From assembly GCA_900540955.1 (NCBI GenBank), contig UQIF01000010.1:1-64000 (forward strand): a stretch of DNA of 64,000 nucleotides, in the 5' to 3' direction. The stretch comes from an uncultured Olsenella sp. GTDB taxonomy: Bacteria; Actinomycetota; Coriobacteriia; Coriobacteriales; Atopobiaceae. Below the pieces are notes generated by a model. It saw only the letters and a program-made list of their open reading frames with translations, was not told the origin of the DNA and searched no databases. The position numbers and the translations under genes were made by a program. Positions 17,148 to 25,567 of the stretch are shown here, in pieces (position 1 is the first letter of the stretch; each line of letters opens with the position of its first letter).

Positions 17148-17921
17148 TTACTTTGCCTGCCTCAGCCAGATTTCGCGGATGCCGCGCAGCGTGAGGTCGG
17201 GGTCGATGGCGTCAAAGAGGTCCGTCGCGGCGCTCACGGTGCGCGCGAGGCCGCCGGTGCCCACCACCGTGGCGTCGGGGCAGCCGAGCTCGGCCTTGAT
17301 CCTCGAGACGAGGCCCTCGGCCTGCGCCGCCGCGCCGATGACGAGGCCGGACTGCATGGCGGTCTCGGTCGTGTTGCCGAGCGCGCGGCCCGGGGCGATC
17401 ACGGGGATGCTCGCGAGCTTTGCCGCCTTCGAGAAGAGCGCGTTGGCGCTCAGCATGAGGCCGGGGCTGATGGCACCGCCTCGGTACGCGCCGCGCTCGT
17501 CCACGACGTCGATGTTCGTCGCGGTGCCGAAGTCCACCACGATCACGGGCGCGCCGTAGGTCTGCTCGGCGGCGATGGCGTTGGCGATGCGGTCGGCGCC
17601 GACGGTCACGGGCCGGGGCATTTCGATGGGCATGCCGTAGTCGGCGACGGCGCTCACGACGACGGGCTCGCACCCGAGCTGCTCCCGCAGGCACACCGAC
17701 CAGGCGCGCTGCAGGGCGGGGACCACGCTTGCCACGGCGGCGTCGGTCACGTCGTCGAGCGAGTAGCCGTCCTTGGCGAAGTAGCCGTAGAGGCGCGAGT
17801 GGAGCATGTCCGACGTGTCGGTCGCGGCGGTGGCCATGCGCCAGCCGTGCTCCAGGCTCCCGTCGTCGTTGAAGAGGCCGAGCGTTGACTGGGTGTTTCC
17901 CACGTCGATGGCTAGGAACAT
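17148..17921 (-). CDS. coaX: Type III pantothenate kinase CoaX
   Basis: First committed enzyme of coenzyme A synthesis. The 257-residue protein has the ASKHA-type phosphate motif AIDVGNTQSTLGLF at its start, ADRIANAI, VDFGTATNID, GGAISPGL and GTGGLA. ATG 17921 is used because it puts the first beta strand at the N-terminus and follows an AAAGGT ribosome site; the upstream extension to 17978 is not family-like. Transcribed leftward, convergent with the BirA-like gene. Confidence 0.93.
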   Translation of the reverse strand: MFLAIDVGNTQSTLGLFNDDGSLEHGWRMATAATDTSDMLHSRLYGYFAKDGYSLDDVTDAAVASVVPALQRAWSVCLREQLGCEPVVVSAVADYGMPIEMPRPVTVGADRIANAIAAEQTYGAPVIVVDFGTATNIDVVDERGAYRGGAISPGLMLSANALFSKAAKLASIPVIAPGRALGNTTETAMQSGLVIGAAAQAEGLVSRIKAELGCPDATVVGTGGLARTVSAATDLFDAIDPDLTLRGIREIWLRQAK

Positions 17922-18037
17922 GGCGGTGACCTTTCGTCGGCTGCGCTGGTTGCGCGGTGCCAGACAACTGTAACGCAAATCTCCACATAACGTACGAACG
18001 GCGCCGCGCGAGTTCTGCTAAACTCGAAAAGCTTGAC

Positions 18038-18087
18038 TGTCCTGGTCGGAACCAGGACAAAACCCCTGCCCTGGTCGGAACCAGGGC
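18038..18087 (+). promoter_or_regulatory. Tandem hairpin leader of rpmE
   Basis: Two adjacent stem-loops share the same stem sequence and the same CGGA loop: TGTCCTGGT/ACCAGGACA (18038-18059) and GCCCTGGT/ACCAGGGC (18068-18087). The changes between the two stems are compensated on both sides. They end 20 bases before the bL31 start codon, so an autoregulatory ribosomal-protein leader is likely; leaders of bL31 have been reported in actinobacterial groups. Confidence 0.65.
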
Positions 18088-18107
18088 CGACGAACAGGAG
18101 TCCTGCT

Positions 18108-18524
18108 ATGAAGCAAGGTATTCACCCGAATTACGTGGAGTGCACCGTTCGCTGCACCTGCGGCAACACGTGGATCACGCGTGCCACCAAGCCCGAGATG
18201 ACCATCGATCTCTGCGACAAGTGCCACCCGTTCTACACCGGCCAGCAGAAGCTCGTCGACACCGGCGGCCGCGTCCAGCGCTTCGCCGACAAGTTCGGTG
18301 GCGCCGCCGCTGCCCAGCTCAAGAAGGCTGAGGAGGCCAAGGCCGCCAAGGCCGCCAAGGCCGCTGAGGCCGAGGCCGCTCGCAAGGCCGCCGCTGAGGC
18401 CAAGGCTGCCGCCAAGGCCGCCCGCGCCGCCGAGTTCGAGAAGAAGGCCGCTGCCGAGGCCGCCAAGGCTGAGGCCGAGGCTCCCGCCGCTGAGGTCGCC
18501 GAGACCGAGGCCGCTGCCGAGTAG
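18108..18524 (+). CDS. rpmE: Large-subunit ribosomal protein bL31 with Ala/Lys/Glu tail
   Basis: The first 70 residues are a zinc-binding bL31: MKQGIHPNYVECTVRCTCGNT begins the protein (given here to 20 residues: MKQGIHPNYVECTVRCTCGN) and LCDKCHPFYTG completes the Cys set. Residues 71-138 are an unusual low-complexity tail made almost entirely of Ala, Lys and Glu, probably helical and highly charged, about doubling the normal length. ATG 18108 follows CAGGAG. A strong terminator closes the gene. The tail's role is unknown; an RNA or ribosome-surface contact is possible. Confidence 0.93.
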   Translation: MKQGIHPNYVECTVRCTCGNTWITRATKPEMTIDLCDKCHPFYTGQQKLVDTGGRVQRFADKFGGAAAAQLKKAEEAKAAKAAKAAEAEAARKAAAEAKAAAKAARAAEFEKKAAAEAAKAEAEAPAAEVAETEAAAE

Positions 18525-18548
18525 CGCACCGCTTCATTGCATCGCAGA

Positions 18549-18581
18549 AAGACCCCGAGCGCTGTGCTCGGGGTCTTTTTT
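18549..18581 (+). terminator. Rho-independent terminator of rpmE
   Basis: AAGACCCCGAGC pairs with GCTCGGGGTCTT around a GCTGT loop and continues into a run of T. Confidence 0.92.
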
Positions 18582-18658
18582 CATCTGGAAAGAAGTGCCC
18601 GCCCGCCAGTCCAGACAGGCAAAAAACGCTGTCAAATCAGACAGGCCGAAAAAGCAGG

Positions 18659-20218
18659 TCAGGGGCGGCGGAGGAGGTAGGTGTCGGTGTAGGTCACGGT
18701 GTCGGAGTAGGGGATAAAGAAAAACGACGTCGTGCGCTCGTAGCTTGTGGTCACCTTGGCGACGACGGTCGCCGGGTCGCCGCCGACACCGAACTTGAGC
18801 TCGACCTCGACCGTGCCGCCCGGCTGGTCGGGCAGCGTCCCGCGGAACACGAGCCCGTCCTCGGCGGAGTCTTCGGCGTAGGCGGCCGTGAGCGCGACCT
18901 TCTGGAGCCCCTCGTCGCCCTTGGACGACTTCGCGTCGCGCGAGGGTTGGTCGTGCAGGTGCGCGAGCACATCGATGGTGCCGACGAGCTGCGCCCCCGA
19001 TCCGTCGATGCTGCCGGTGCCCTCCTGCGAGCTTATGGTGAGCGAAAGCGGCGCGTCGACGGCTGCGAGGCACTTTCCGCCGCCTGTCTCCTGGGACTGG
19101 AACGTGCCCTCCCACGTGCCGAACAGCGGCGAGAAGTCCCGCGCCTTCGCGTCGGCAGGCACGCTCATCTGCGTAATCTCCCACAGGCCGTTGACCGAGC
19201 GGAACGAGAACGTAGCCTCGATCTGGCAGGCGCGCTTGTCGAAGGCGCCGTCCTTCTCGCAGCTCAGCTCGACGACGTCCGTCTTTACGTCGGCGTCGAA
19301 CTCGGTCGAGACGACCTCGACCTTTCCGTCGGCGTAGATTCCCGCGAGGCTGAGCTCGCCGGTTCCGCTGTCCGCCTCGCCGGCGGGGTGGAGCTCCTGC
19401 TCGGCGCGGTCCAAGAAGTTGCGGATATTAGCCTTTACCTGCTCCTCGTCCACGCCGGCAAGCGGCTCGAACGAGAGGCTCGCGTCGCTTTCCTGCCCGA
19501 TGGCGGTCCAGCTCCCCGAGACCTTGGCAAAACCGAGGGAGGCCTCCTTGGTCGCTCGGACCGAATCGTTCTCGTAGGTGGCGACAACCGTCGCCGTGGC
19601 GTACGCGGAGGCGCCGAACTGCGCGGAGGCGGGGTCGGCCGCGGACTTCGTGCGGTGTGCGGACTTGACCTTGACGTCAACGAGCCGCAGCTCATCGGTG
19701 TCGCCCCACAAACCGCCGTCGTAAACGGGGGCGGCGATGCGCGACCGGGCGTCTGCCACGATCACGTCGTCTGCCGGGACGCCCGCGGCGTGCGCCCCGG
19801 CAAGGGCAAGAAGTACGACGGAGATCGCCGCGAGCGCGCATCCGATGGCGAAGGGTACGCGGTGTGCAACAACGAAGGCGCGCGCCTCGGCGAGCCTCGG
19901 GGACTGGGCGCGTGGCTTTCGGGCCCGCTCCTGCATGGCGGTTTCCTCGGGCGCAAAGACGACGGGCCGCTCGCGCGTCGGCTCGAGCGGGTCGGGGCGA
20001 TCGAGCTCGCTCGTCTGGGCGGCGGGTTCCTCCTGCGGGGCCTCGGCTTCAGGCTGGGGCGCCTCGGGCTCGGGCCTCGGGGCGGTCGCGTCAGCCGCCT
20101 TGCAGACGGCCTCGCCGACGACTTCCGCCTCGCCCTTCTCCTCGCCGGAAACCTCGGCCTCCGGAACAATCTCCTCCGCGGCCTCGGGTTTCTTGCCGTT
20201 TTTCTCGAAATCGTCCAT
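18659..20218 (-). CDS. Predicted single-pass membrane protein, unknown function
   Basis: A 519-residue protein I do not recognise. Residues 1-110 are rich in Glu, Pro and Ala and probably disordered in the cytoplasm. One hydrophobic helix (about 132-152, VPFAIGCALAAISVVLLALAG) crosses the membrane; the rest (155-519) would be extracellular, with several beta-rich segments that may be repeated domains. ATG 20218 follows TTGGAGACGC and excludes an unlikely Arg-rich extension to 20284. It stands alone between rpmE and prfA. Confidence 0.7.
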   Translation of the reverse strand: MDDFEKNGKKPEAAEEIVPEAEVSGEEKGEAEVVGEAVCKAADATAPRPEPEAPQPEAEAPQEEPAAQTSELDRPDPLEPTRERPVVFAPEETAMQERARKPRAQSPRLAEARAFVVAHRVPFAIGCALAAISVVLLALAGAHAAGVPADDVIVADARSRIAAPVYDGGLWGDTDELRLVDVKVKSAHRTKSAADPASAQFGASAYATATVVATYENDSVRATKEASLGFAKVSGSWTAIGQESDASLSFEPLAGVDEEQVKANIRNFLDRAEQELHPAGEADSGTGELSLAGIYADGKVEVVSTEFDADVKTDVVELSCEKDGAFDKRACQIEATFSFRSVNGLWEITQMSVPADAKARDFSPLFGTWEGTFQSQETGGGKCLAAVDAPLSLTISSQEGTGSIDGSGAQLVGTIDVLAHLHDQPSRDAKSSKGDEGLQKVALTAAYAEDSAEDGLVFRGTLPDQPGGTVEVELKFGVGGDPATVVAKVTTSYERTTSFFFIPYSDTVTYTDTYLLRRP

Positions 20219-20283
20219 GCGTCTCCAATCCGTATACGCACAGTTTCCCACAGCGCGATGCCTTTCGCGCCGGACGCGCTCCA

Positions 20284-20368
20284 TGAACGGTGCTACGTCC
20301 CCTGTTCACGCGCGTGACGTGAACGGTGCTACGTCCCCTGTTCACGCGTCCCGTCCCCTGTTCACGCG
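20284..20368. repeat. Tandem GTGAAC/GTTCAC repeat
   Basis: A 29-base unit (20284-20312) is repeated exactly at 20320-20348, and its last 17 bases recur at 20352-20368. Each unit begins TGAACGG and ends CCTGTTCA, so it is itself an imperfect inverted repeat. It lies upstream of both divergent genes; function unknown. Confidence 0.85.
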
Positions 20369-20458
20369 GCTGATGTTGAATACTTGTCCGCCCTGCGTTC
20401 AAGGCGCGTTGCCTTGCCGCTGGGGTATCCTATGAGGGTTAACGCGAGGAGGGCATAG

Positions 20459-20519
20459 ATGTACCTGAGGATGGACAAGTTCTAGCTGGGTCGACCCCAC
20501 GGGGCCGCGCCCCATCTAG
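20459..20519 (+). promoter_or_regulatory. Leader mini-ORF and hairpin upstream of prfA
   Basis: GAGGAGGG (20446-20453) is ideally spaced before ATG 20459, opening an eight-codon frame MYLRMDKF ending in TAG at 20483-20485. A GC-rich stem-loop follows immediately: CTAGCTGGG (20482-20490) faces CCCCATCTAG (20510-20519), with an inner CCCC/GGGG pair. The stop codon lies inside the left arm, so ribosomes terminating there would open the hairpin. Attenuation of the release-factor gene is an inference. Confidence 0.45.
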
Positions 20520-20555
20520 TTATGCCTATACCTTATTTACCAAAGGAGCACCATA

Positions 20556-21623
20556 ATGCCCGAAAAGCTTGAAAAGATTATTGCTGCGTACGAGGAGCTC
20601 GAGCAGAAGCTCATGGATCCCGCCGTTGCCTCGGACCCCAAGGAGTACGCGCGCCTGGCCAAGGAGCACGCCAGCCAGTCCGAGCTCGTCGAGAAGGCCC
20701 GCGAGTACCTCGGCGCCCTCGACGACATCGACGCCGCCAAGGAGATGCTCCACGAGACCTCCGACGCCGAGGAGAAGGCCATGCTCCAGGAGGACATCGC
20801 CGACAACGAGGCCAAGCTCCCCACGCTCGAGGACGAGATCAAGGTCTTGCTCATCCCGGCCGACCCCAACGACGAGAAGGACACCATCGTCGAGATCCGC
20901 GCCGGCGTGGGCGGCGACGAGGCCGCTATCTTTGCCGGCGACCTCTTCAAGATGTACGAGCGCTTCGCCGCGTCCAAGGGCTGGAAGGTCGAGATCCTCT
21001 CCAGCAGCCCGTCGGACGCCGGCGGCTTCAAGACCATCGAGTTCAAGGTCACGGGCGATAAGGTCTACTCCGTGATGAAGTACGAGTCCGGCGTCCACCG
21101 CGTCCAGCGCGTCCCCAAGACCGAGAGCCAGGGCCGCATCCAGACCTCCACGGCCACCGTCGCCGTCCTGCCCGAGGCCGACGAGATCGACATCCACATC
21201 GAGCAGTCAGACCTGCGCATCGACACCTACTGCGCCTCCGGCCCTGGCGGCCAGTGCGTCAACACGACCTACTCGGCCGTGCGCATCACGCACCTGCCCA
21301 CCAACACCGTCGTGCAGTCCCAGGACCAGCGCTCGCAGATCCAGAACCGCGAGGTCTGCATGCAGATGCTGCGCGCCCGCCTCTACGAGATGGAGCTTGA
21401 GCGCCAGCAGGCCGAGCAGGGCGCCGAGCGCCTCTCTCAGATCGGCCACGGCAACCGCTCCGAGAAGATCCGCACCTACAACCAGCCCCAGGACCGCGTG
21501 ACCGATCACCGTATCGGCTTCAACAGCACCTACAACGGCGTGCTGTTGGGCGCCAACCTCTCCGACGTGATCGAGGCCCTTGCTGCCGCCGAGCGCGCCG
21601 AGAAGCTCGCCGAGCAGGTCTAG
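20556..21623 (+). CDS. prfA: Peptide chain release factor 1
   Basis: Reads UAA and UAG stop codons and triggers peptide release. The 355-residue protein has the catalytic GGQ in the segment SGPGGQCVNTTYSAV near residue 230 and the usual IQNREVCMQ and RTYNQPQDRVTDHRI regions. AAAGGAG precedes ATG 20556. The usual downstream partner prmC, which methylates the GGQ glutamine, is not next to it; a hypothetical gene takes its place. The leader upstream contains a tiny reading frame with a strong ribosome site. Confidence 0.95.
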   Translation: MPEKLEKIIAAYEELEQKLMDPAVASDPKEYARLAKEHASQSELVEKAREYLGALDDIDAAKEMLHETSDAEEKAMLQEDIADNEAKLPTLEDEIKVLLIPADPNDEKDTIVEIRAGVGGDEAAIFAGDLFKMYERFAASKGWKVEILSSSPSDAGGFKTIEFKVTGDKVYSVMKYESGVHRVQRVPKTESQGRIQTSTATVAVLPEADEIDIHIEQSDLRIDTYCASGPGGQCVNTTYSAVRITHLPTNTVVQSQDQRSQIQNREVCMQMLRARLYEMELERQQAEQGAERLSQIGHGNRSEKIRTYNQPQDRVTDHRIGFNSTYNGVLLGANLSDVIEALAAAERAEKLAEQV

Positions 21624-21662
21624 GGCTTATTTCCAGCTGAGTTGCGAATCCGAGGGGCGGTC

Positions 21663-22322
21663 ATGGAGCAGGGAACGCAGTGGGTCAAGGACTTTGAGCT
21701 GGGCGAGCCGGCGCTCGTGTGCCGCTGGCGGATCGCCGGCGGGCGCCTGCCGCTCGAGAACCGCCACCTGCGCGCGCTCGGTGCGCGCACCGTCGTGGGC
21801 CGCTCCGTCTCCACCCAGCTTCTGAGCTGGGCCAAGCAGCACATCGAGTGGACGCTGACCGACGGCTCGGCCGCCAATCCCGACGGCGTGCTCATGCTCT
21901 TGATGGACGCCGAGGGCCGCGCGGCCATGTCGGTCGGTCCCTACGAGCCGCTCGCCGACACCTCGGCCAACGCGCTCGCCGAGCGCGCCGCGTCCAGCGC
22001 CCGCGAGCGCGCTCAGACCGGCGTCGCGCCCGAGACCCTTTGGGCCGCGCGCGACGGCGCCCTGGTGTGGGGCGTGGCGGACGGCGCCTGCGCCCACGGG
22101 GCGGCGAGCCTCGTGCTCGACCTGGCGTCCACGCTCGGCATCGAGGTCGTGCGCGACGCCGCGCTTCTGGACGCCGCCGCGTCCGGCGACCTTTCCGAGC
22201 GGGTTTTCCTTTGCAGCGACGAGCACGGCGTGGTGCCCGCCGCGGGCGCCTCGGACGCCACGGTGCGGCGCTTGGCCGCCGGCTACCAGAAGCTCCTCGA
22301 CCACGAGCGGGCGCAGCGCTAG
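21663..22322 (+). CDS. Hypothetical protein, possibly class IV aminotransferase-like
   Basis: A 219-residue protein with no clear family. Some segments loosely recall the class IV aminotransferase/aminodeoxychorismate lyase fold (a GVLMLLMDAEG strand in the middle and VFLCSDEHGVVPAAG late), but the pyridoxal-phosphate lysine and other key residues cannot be placed, so an enzyme call is not justified. GAGGGG precedes ATG 21663. It follows prfA by 39 bases and is probably cotranscribed, in the position where prmC often lies. Confidence 0.5.
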   Translation: MEQGTQWVKDFELGEPALVCRWRIAGGRLPLENRHLRALGARTVVGRSVSTQLLSWAKQHIEWTLTDGSAANPDGVLMLLMDAEGRAAMSVGPYEPLADTSANALAERAASSARERAQTGVAPETLWAARDGALVWGVADGACAHGAASLVLDLASTLGIEVVRDAALLDAAASGDLSERVFLCSDEHGVVPAAGASDATVRRLAAGYQKLLDHERAQR

Positions 22323-22353
22323 GTCGTCGATTCGGTTTACCTGCAAAGAAGGA

Positions 22354-22395
22354 CGCGCGGGCTGCGGAGTATCCGGAGCCCGCGCGCTGTTTATT
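22354..22395. terminator. Hairpin terminator between convergent genes
   Basis: GCGCGGGCT (22355-22363) pairs with AGCCCGCGC (22377-22385), followed by a T-rich GTTTATTTAT on the plus strand. It lies between the prfA-side gene and the convergent C39-like peptidase gene. Confidence 0.75.
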
Positions 22396-22421
22396 TATCG
22401 ATTGGGTGTACGCCGCTGCCG

Positions 22422-23489
22422 CTAGGCGGTCCGGAAGCTCCAGGCGCTCGCGGCCTCGCTACAGACCGTGGACAAATCCCAGGTCTTTTGGCTGCGTGCC
22501 CAGCTGTTCGAGTCGTGCACCACGGCCTTGCCGTCCGCATCGAGCTTCTCGATGGCGATGAAGTGGCCGGAACTCGTGAAGTGCCCCGGGTTCATGATGC
22601 AGATCACCGGGCGGCCCGCCTCGAGCTCGGCGCGCAGCACCGACTCGCTCGGTGTGAGCTGCTTGCCGGCAAGGCCGAGCGCCGCGGCGCCGTCCGTCAT
22701 AAGCGACCAAGAAGAGCCGTTCTGCTCGGTCGCGTAACCGTGCTCGGTCGCGAACTGCGCCATAGAGGCGGGATCCATGTCGGTCGCGCCCGTGAGCTCG
22801 ATGTAGACCATGCACAGCGCGGTGGGGCCGCAGCCCTGCAGGCGCATACGCCCGCCCGAGTAGGTCTCGTGCGACCACTGCGGGTCGATCTGGTACAGGT
22901 ACGGCATCTGCCCGCGGGTCCACTGGTCGCGCGGCGTGCTCGTGGGCTCGACGAGGTCGCGCGTCGTGTCGTCGACGGCGCCGACGATGGCCTGTGCCTG
23001 GGCCTGGGCGTCGGCTGTGGTCGCGGCGTCGAAGGCCGCTCGGCGCTCCGCGATGACGTTGGCGCGGACGCACAGCACGGCGATGACGACGGCCGCGGTT
23101 CCGACGAAGGCGAGCGCGCGCTTGGGGTGACGCGCGCATGCGGGCAAAAGCCAGCGCGCGAAGGCCGCAAGCCCTCGGGCGACGACGCGCAACAGGCCAA
23201 AAAGCGCGTGCAGGATGGCGGAGACAACGCGCCCAAGCCCGCGGAGCAGGGTTCCGGCAAAGGCGGCGGCCCCGCCTTGCCCGGCCCCGCCGGAGTAGTT
23301 GCCCCTCGGCCCGCCCCGGCCGACGGAAGGGTCGGCGACGGGCGCGCGGCGTGCTTGCCTCGAGGGAGCCGCGGGCTGCGCGGCGTCGGCGCGCCGGCCC
23401 ACGTTGCGTGAGGGCGCCTGGCCAGATCTTCGCGCCCTTCTTGCCGCGCGCTCTTCTTTGCGGGCAAGGAACTCGTTGTCGTTGCGCAT
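22422..23489 (-). CDS. Membrane-anchored C39-like peptidase
   Basis: A 355-residue protein with a basic, Arg-rich cytoplasmic N-terminus (1-120), a hydrophobic helix about residues 130-155, then an outside C39-like cysteine protease domain. The catalytic Cys lies in LQGCGPTALCMVY, the His in SSGHFIAIE and the acidic or Asn residue in VHDSNSW. Such proteins cleave peptides or peptidoglycan-linked substrates; no bacteriocin-type ABC exporter is fused or adjacent, so it is not a standard bacteriocin processor. ATG 23489 follows GAGGGGG. Confidence 0.8.
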   Translation of the reverse strand: MRNDNEFLARKEERAARRARRSGQAPSRNVGRRADAAQPAAPSRQARRAPVADPSVGRGGPRGNYSGGAGQGGAAAFAGTLLRGLGRVVSAILHALFGLLRVVARGLAAFARWLLPACARHPKRALAFVGTAAVVIAVLCVRANVIAERRAAFDAATTADAQAQAQAIVGAVDDTTRDLVEPTSTPRDQWTRGQMPYLYQIDPQWSHETYSGGRMRLQGCGPTALCMVYIELTGATDMDPASMAQFATEHGYATEQNGSSWSLMTDGAAALGLAGKQLTPSESVLRAELEAGRPVICIMNPGHFTSSGHFIAIEKLDADGKAVVHDSNSWARSQKTWDLSTVCSEAASAWSFRTA

Positions 23490-23715
23490 CTGATGCCCCC
23501 TCTCGGTCGATGCGATCAGGTAGACGTTTAAACAGGGCAAATAATACCATCACGGTGTTTTTCGAGTGCGTTTGGCCGGGTACCCCGGGGCACGCCCGCG
23601 TTACTGACGGACAAATACGTGCCGTTTGGCGAGTAAACAGCTACTAAATACTTTGGATGCGTTTAGCATATTGTTCGTTTATAAAGATGGGCCGATTGCT
23701 GAGCCAGGGGGTATC

Positions 23716-24720
23716 ATGCGCAACGTTGGAGTTCGAGAGATTAGCCGTATAACTGGCTTTTCGCCTGCGACGGTTTCCAATGCCCTCAACAATAAACGCG
23801 GAGTAAACAAAGACACCGCCGCGACCATTCGCCGGGTGGCCAAGGAGCTCGGCTACGAGCGCGCCGAGCGGCTCGATCACATACGCTTCGTCCTTGCCCG
23901 AAAGTCCGGAAAGATTCTCGACGAGGGCACTTTCCACCCTGGTGTGATCGAGGGCGTCGAGCGCGTGGCGGCACAGTACAAGCTGCAGACGACCTTTACC
24001 ACCGTCGAGCTCGGCAACCGCGACGCCGCGGCAAAGCAGGCCTACGAGATCACGCACGACATGAGCAACGGCATCGTGCTTTTGGGCACCGAGATGACGG
24101 AGGAGGACTACGCCCTTTTCCGCGACTCGCAGGCGCCGCTCGTCGTCGTCGACGGCTGGTCCGACAGGTACTTCTTTGAGTCCGTGGTCACCCAGAACGA
24201 GAACTCGGCATTCCGCGCCGTCATCTACCTGGCGGAGCACGGCCACAAGGAGATCGGCTACATTGCAGGCGACTACCGCATAAAGAACTTCCCGCTGCGC
24301 GAGCGCGGCTACCGCAGGGCCATGCGCGAGGCCGGACTCGACATCAATCCGGCGTGGCGCGTCGAGGTGGGCACCACCGTGAACACCTCCTATGATGCCA
24401 TGAAGGCGTGGCTCTCCAAGAACCCGCGGCTCCCGACCGCCTTCTTTGTGGAGAACGACATCATGGCCCTCGGTTGCATGAGGGCCATGGCGGAGCGCGG
24501 TATCCAGGTTCCCGACGAAGTGAGCGTGATCGGCTTCGATGACCTGCCGTACGCGAGCATCTGCAACCCGCCGCTGACCACGGCGCGCGTCCCCAACCGC
24601 GAAATGGGCGAGATCGCCACCCACCGCCTCATGGAACAGATCCGCGAGCCGCGCGACTACACCTGCGTCACGCACCTCTCGACCACCTTCGTGGAGCGCC
24701 AGTCGGTCAAGTTCCTCTAG
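23716..24720 (+). CDS. LacI-family transcription regulator
   Basis: A 334-residue regulator with an N-terminal helix-turn-helix VREISRITGFSPATVSNALN, hinge region and periplasmic-binding-like core (GIVLLGTEM, IGYIAGDYRIKNFPLRERGYRRA, SVIGFDDLPYASICNPPLTT). ATG 23716 follows CAGGGGGTATC; the frame extends to 23626 without a ribosome site. No sugar operon adjoins it, so its regulon cannot be told; the PTS operons further right are candidates. The segment before it is noncoding and AT-rich. Confidence 0.9.
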   Translation: MRNVGVREISRITGFSPATVSNALNNKRGVNKDTAATIRRVAKELGYERAERLDHIRFVLARKSGKILDEGTFHPGVIEGVERVAAQYKLQTTFTTVELGNRDAAAKQAYEITHDMSNGIVLLGTEMTEEDYALFRDSQAPLVVVDGWSDRYFFESVVTQNENSAFRAVIYLAEHGHKEIGYIAGDYRIKNFPLRERGYRRAMREAGLDINPAWRVEVGTTVNTSYDAMKAWLSKNPRLPTAFFVENDIMALGCMRAMAERGIQVPDEVSVIGFDDLPYASICNPPLTTARVPNREMGEIATHRLMEQIREPRDYTCVTHLSTTFVERQSVKFL

Positions 24721-24818
24721 GCGCGCGGGCCCCAACCGAATGCAAGTCCTTGATCGGCGCCGGTGCTTTCGGTGCCGACTTGTGTAAAACTCGATACATT
24801 GCGTGCGGCGCCAATCGG

Positions 24819-24859
24819 TATTGCACAGACTGTGCAATACTACTCGAGTTGTGCAATAA
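24819..24859 (+). promoter_or_regulatory. Operator of the TetR gene
   Basis: A perfect inverted repeat TATTGCACA (24819-24827) / TGTGCAATA (24831-24839) with 3-base spacer GAC, followed by another half-site TTGTGCAATAA (24849-24859), ends 15 bases before the TetR start. This is a typical autoregulatory TetR operator overlapping the promoter or leader. Confidence 0.75.
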
Positions 24860-24874
24860 CGACGAAAGGGCCCG

Positions 24875-25567
24875 ATGCCCACATCAGAGTGCCTGGTCAG
24901 CAACGACCGCCGCAGCGTCCGCACCCGCGCCGCGCTGCGCCTTGCGCTCGCGCAGGAGATCGACGCCACCGGCGACCTCACCCGCGTGACCGTGACCGCC
25001 GTCACCGAGCGCGCCGGCGTGACCCGCCGTACCTTCTACTCCCACTACAAAGACATCCCCGACCTCGTTACCCAGATCGAGAACGAGGCCTTGGCCGACC
25101 TGCGTGTTCACGTGGAAAGAATTGCGCAGTGCCACCTCGGTCACCTTTCCGAGGCGCTACAGGCGCACGAGCCCGCCCCCGGGTCCGAGCACCTGCTGCG
25201 CGCCGTCGCCGAGCGCGGCGAGTACCTGCGCCCGCTTCTGGGCGACGGGGGAGACCCGGCCTTCGCCGAGCGCCTGAAGCGCATGGCCTACGACGCTGTG
25301 GCGGGCCGCGCGCTCGACGGCATCGACGTCCGCGCGATGGGCTCCTTCTTTGACTACTACCTGACCTTTGCCATTTCCGCAGAGGTGGGGGTGCTCCTGC
25401 GCTGGCTCGAGGGAGGCATGCGCGAGAGCGTGGAGGCCATGGCGCGGCTCATGACCGCGCTCATGTTCGTCCGCCCGGGCGACCTCTACGGCAACCCCAT
25501 CGACTTCGACATCCCGGGCTTTGCCCTGGCCATCATGCGTTGTGAGGAGAATCACGATGTCCGATAA
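24875..25567 (+). CDS. TetR/AcrR-family regulator
   Basis: A 230-residue one-component regulator. The N-terminal DNA-binding domain is clear: RTRAALRLALAQEI, then VTVTAVTERAGVTRRTFYSHYKD with its recognition helix near residues 45-60. The helical C-terminal part should bind an effector, unknown. It overlaps the start of the dehydratase activase gene by 11 bases, so the two form an operon, and the inverted repeat just upstream is its likely binding site. This suggests the activase is switched on by a small molecule. Confidence 0.9.
   Translation: MPTSECLVSNDRRSVRTRAALRLALAQEIDATGDLTRVTVTAVTERAGVTRRTFYSHYKDIPDLVTQIENEALADLRVHVERIAQCHLGHLSEALQAHEPAPGSEHLLRAVAERGEYLRPLLGDGGDPAFAERLKRMAYDAVAGRALDGIDVRAMGSFFDYYLTFAISAEVGVLLRWLEGGMRESVEAMARLMTALMFVRPGDLYGNPIDFDIPGFALAIMRCEENHDVR

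Noticed and set aside
20284..20368. Possible CRISPR array
   Set aside because: Spacing between the units is 36 and then 20 bases with spacers of only a few bases; only two complete units and no cas genes.
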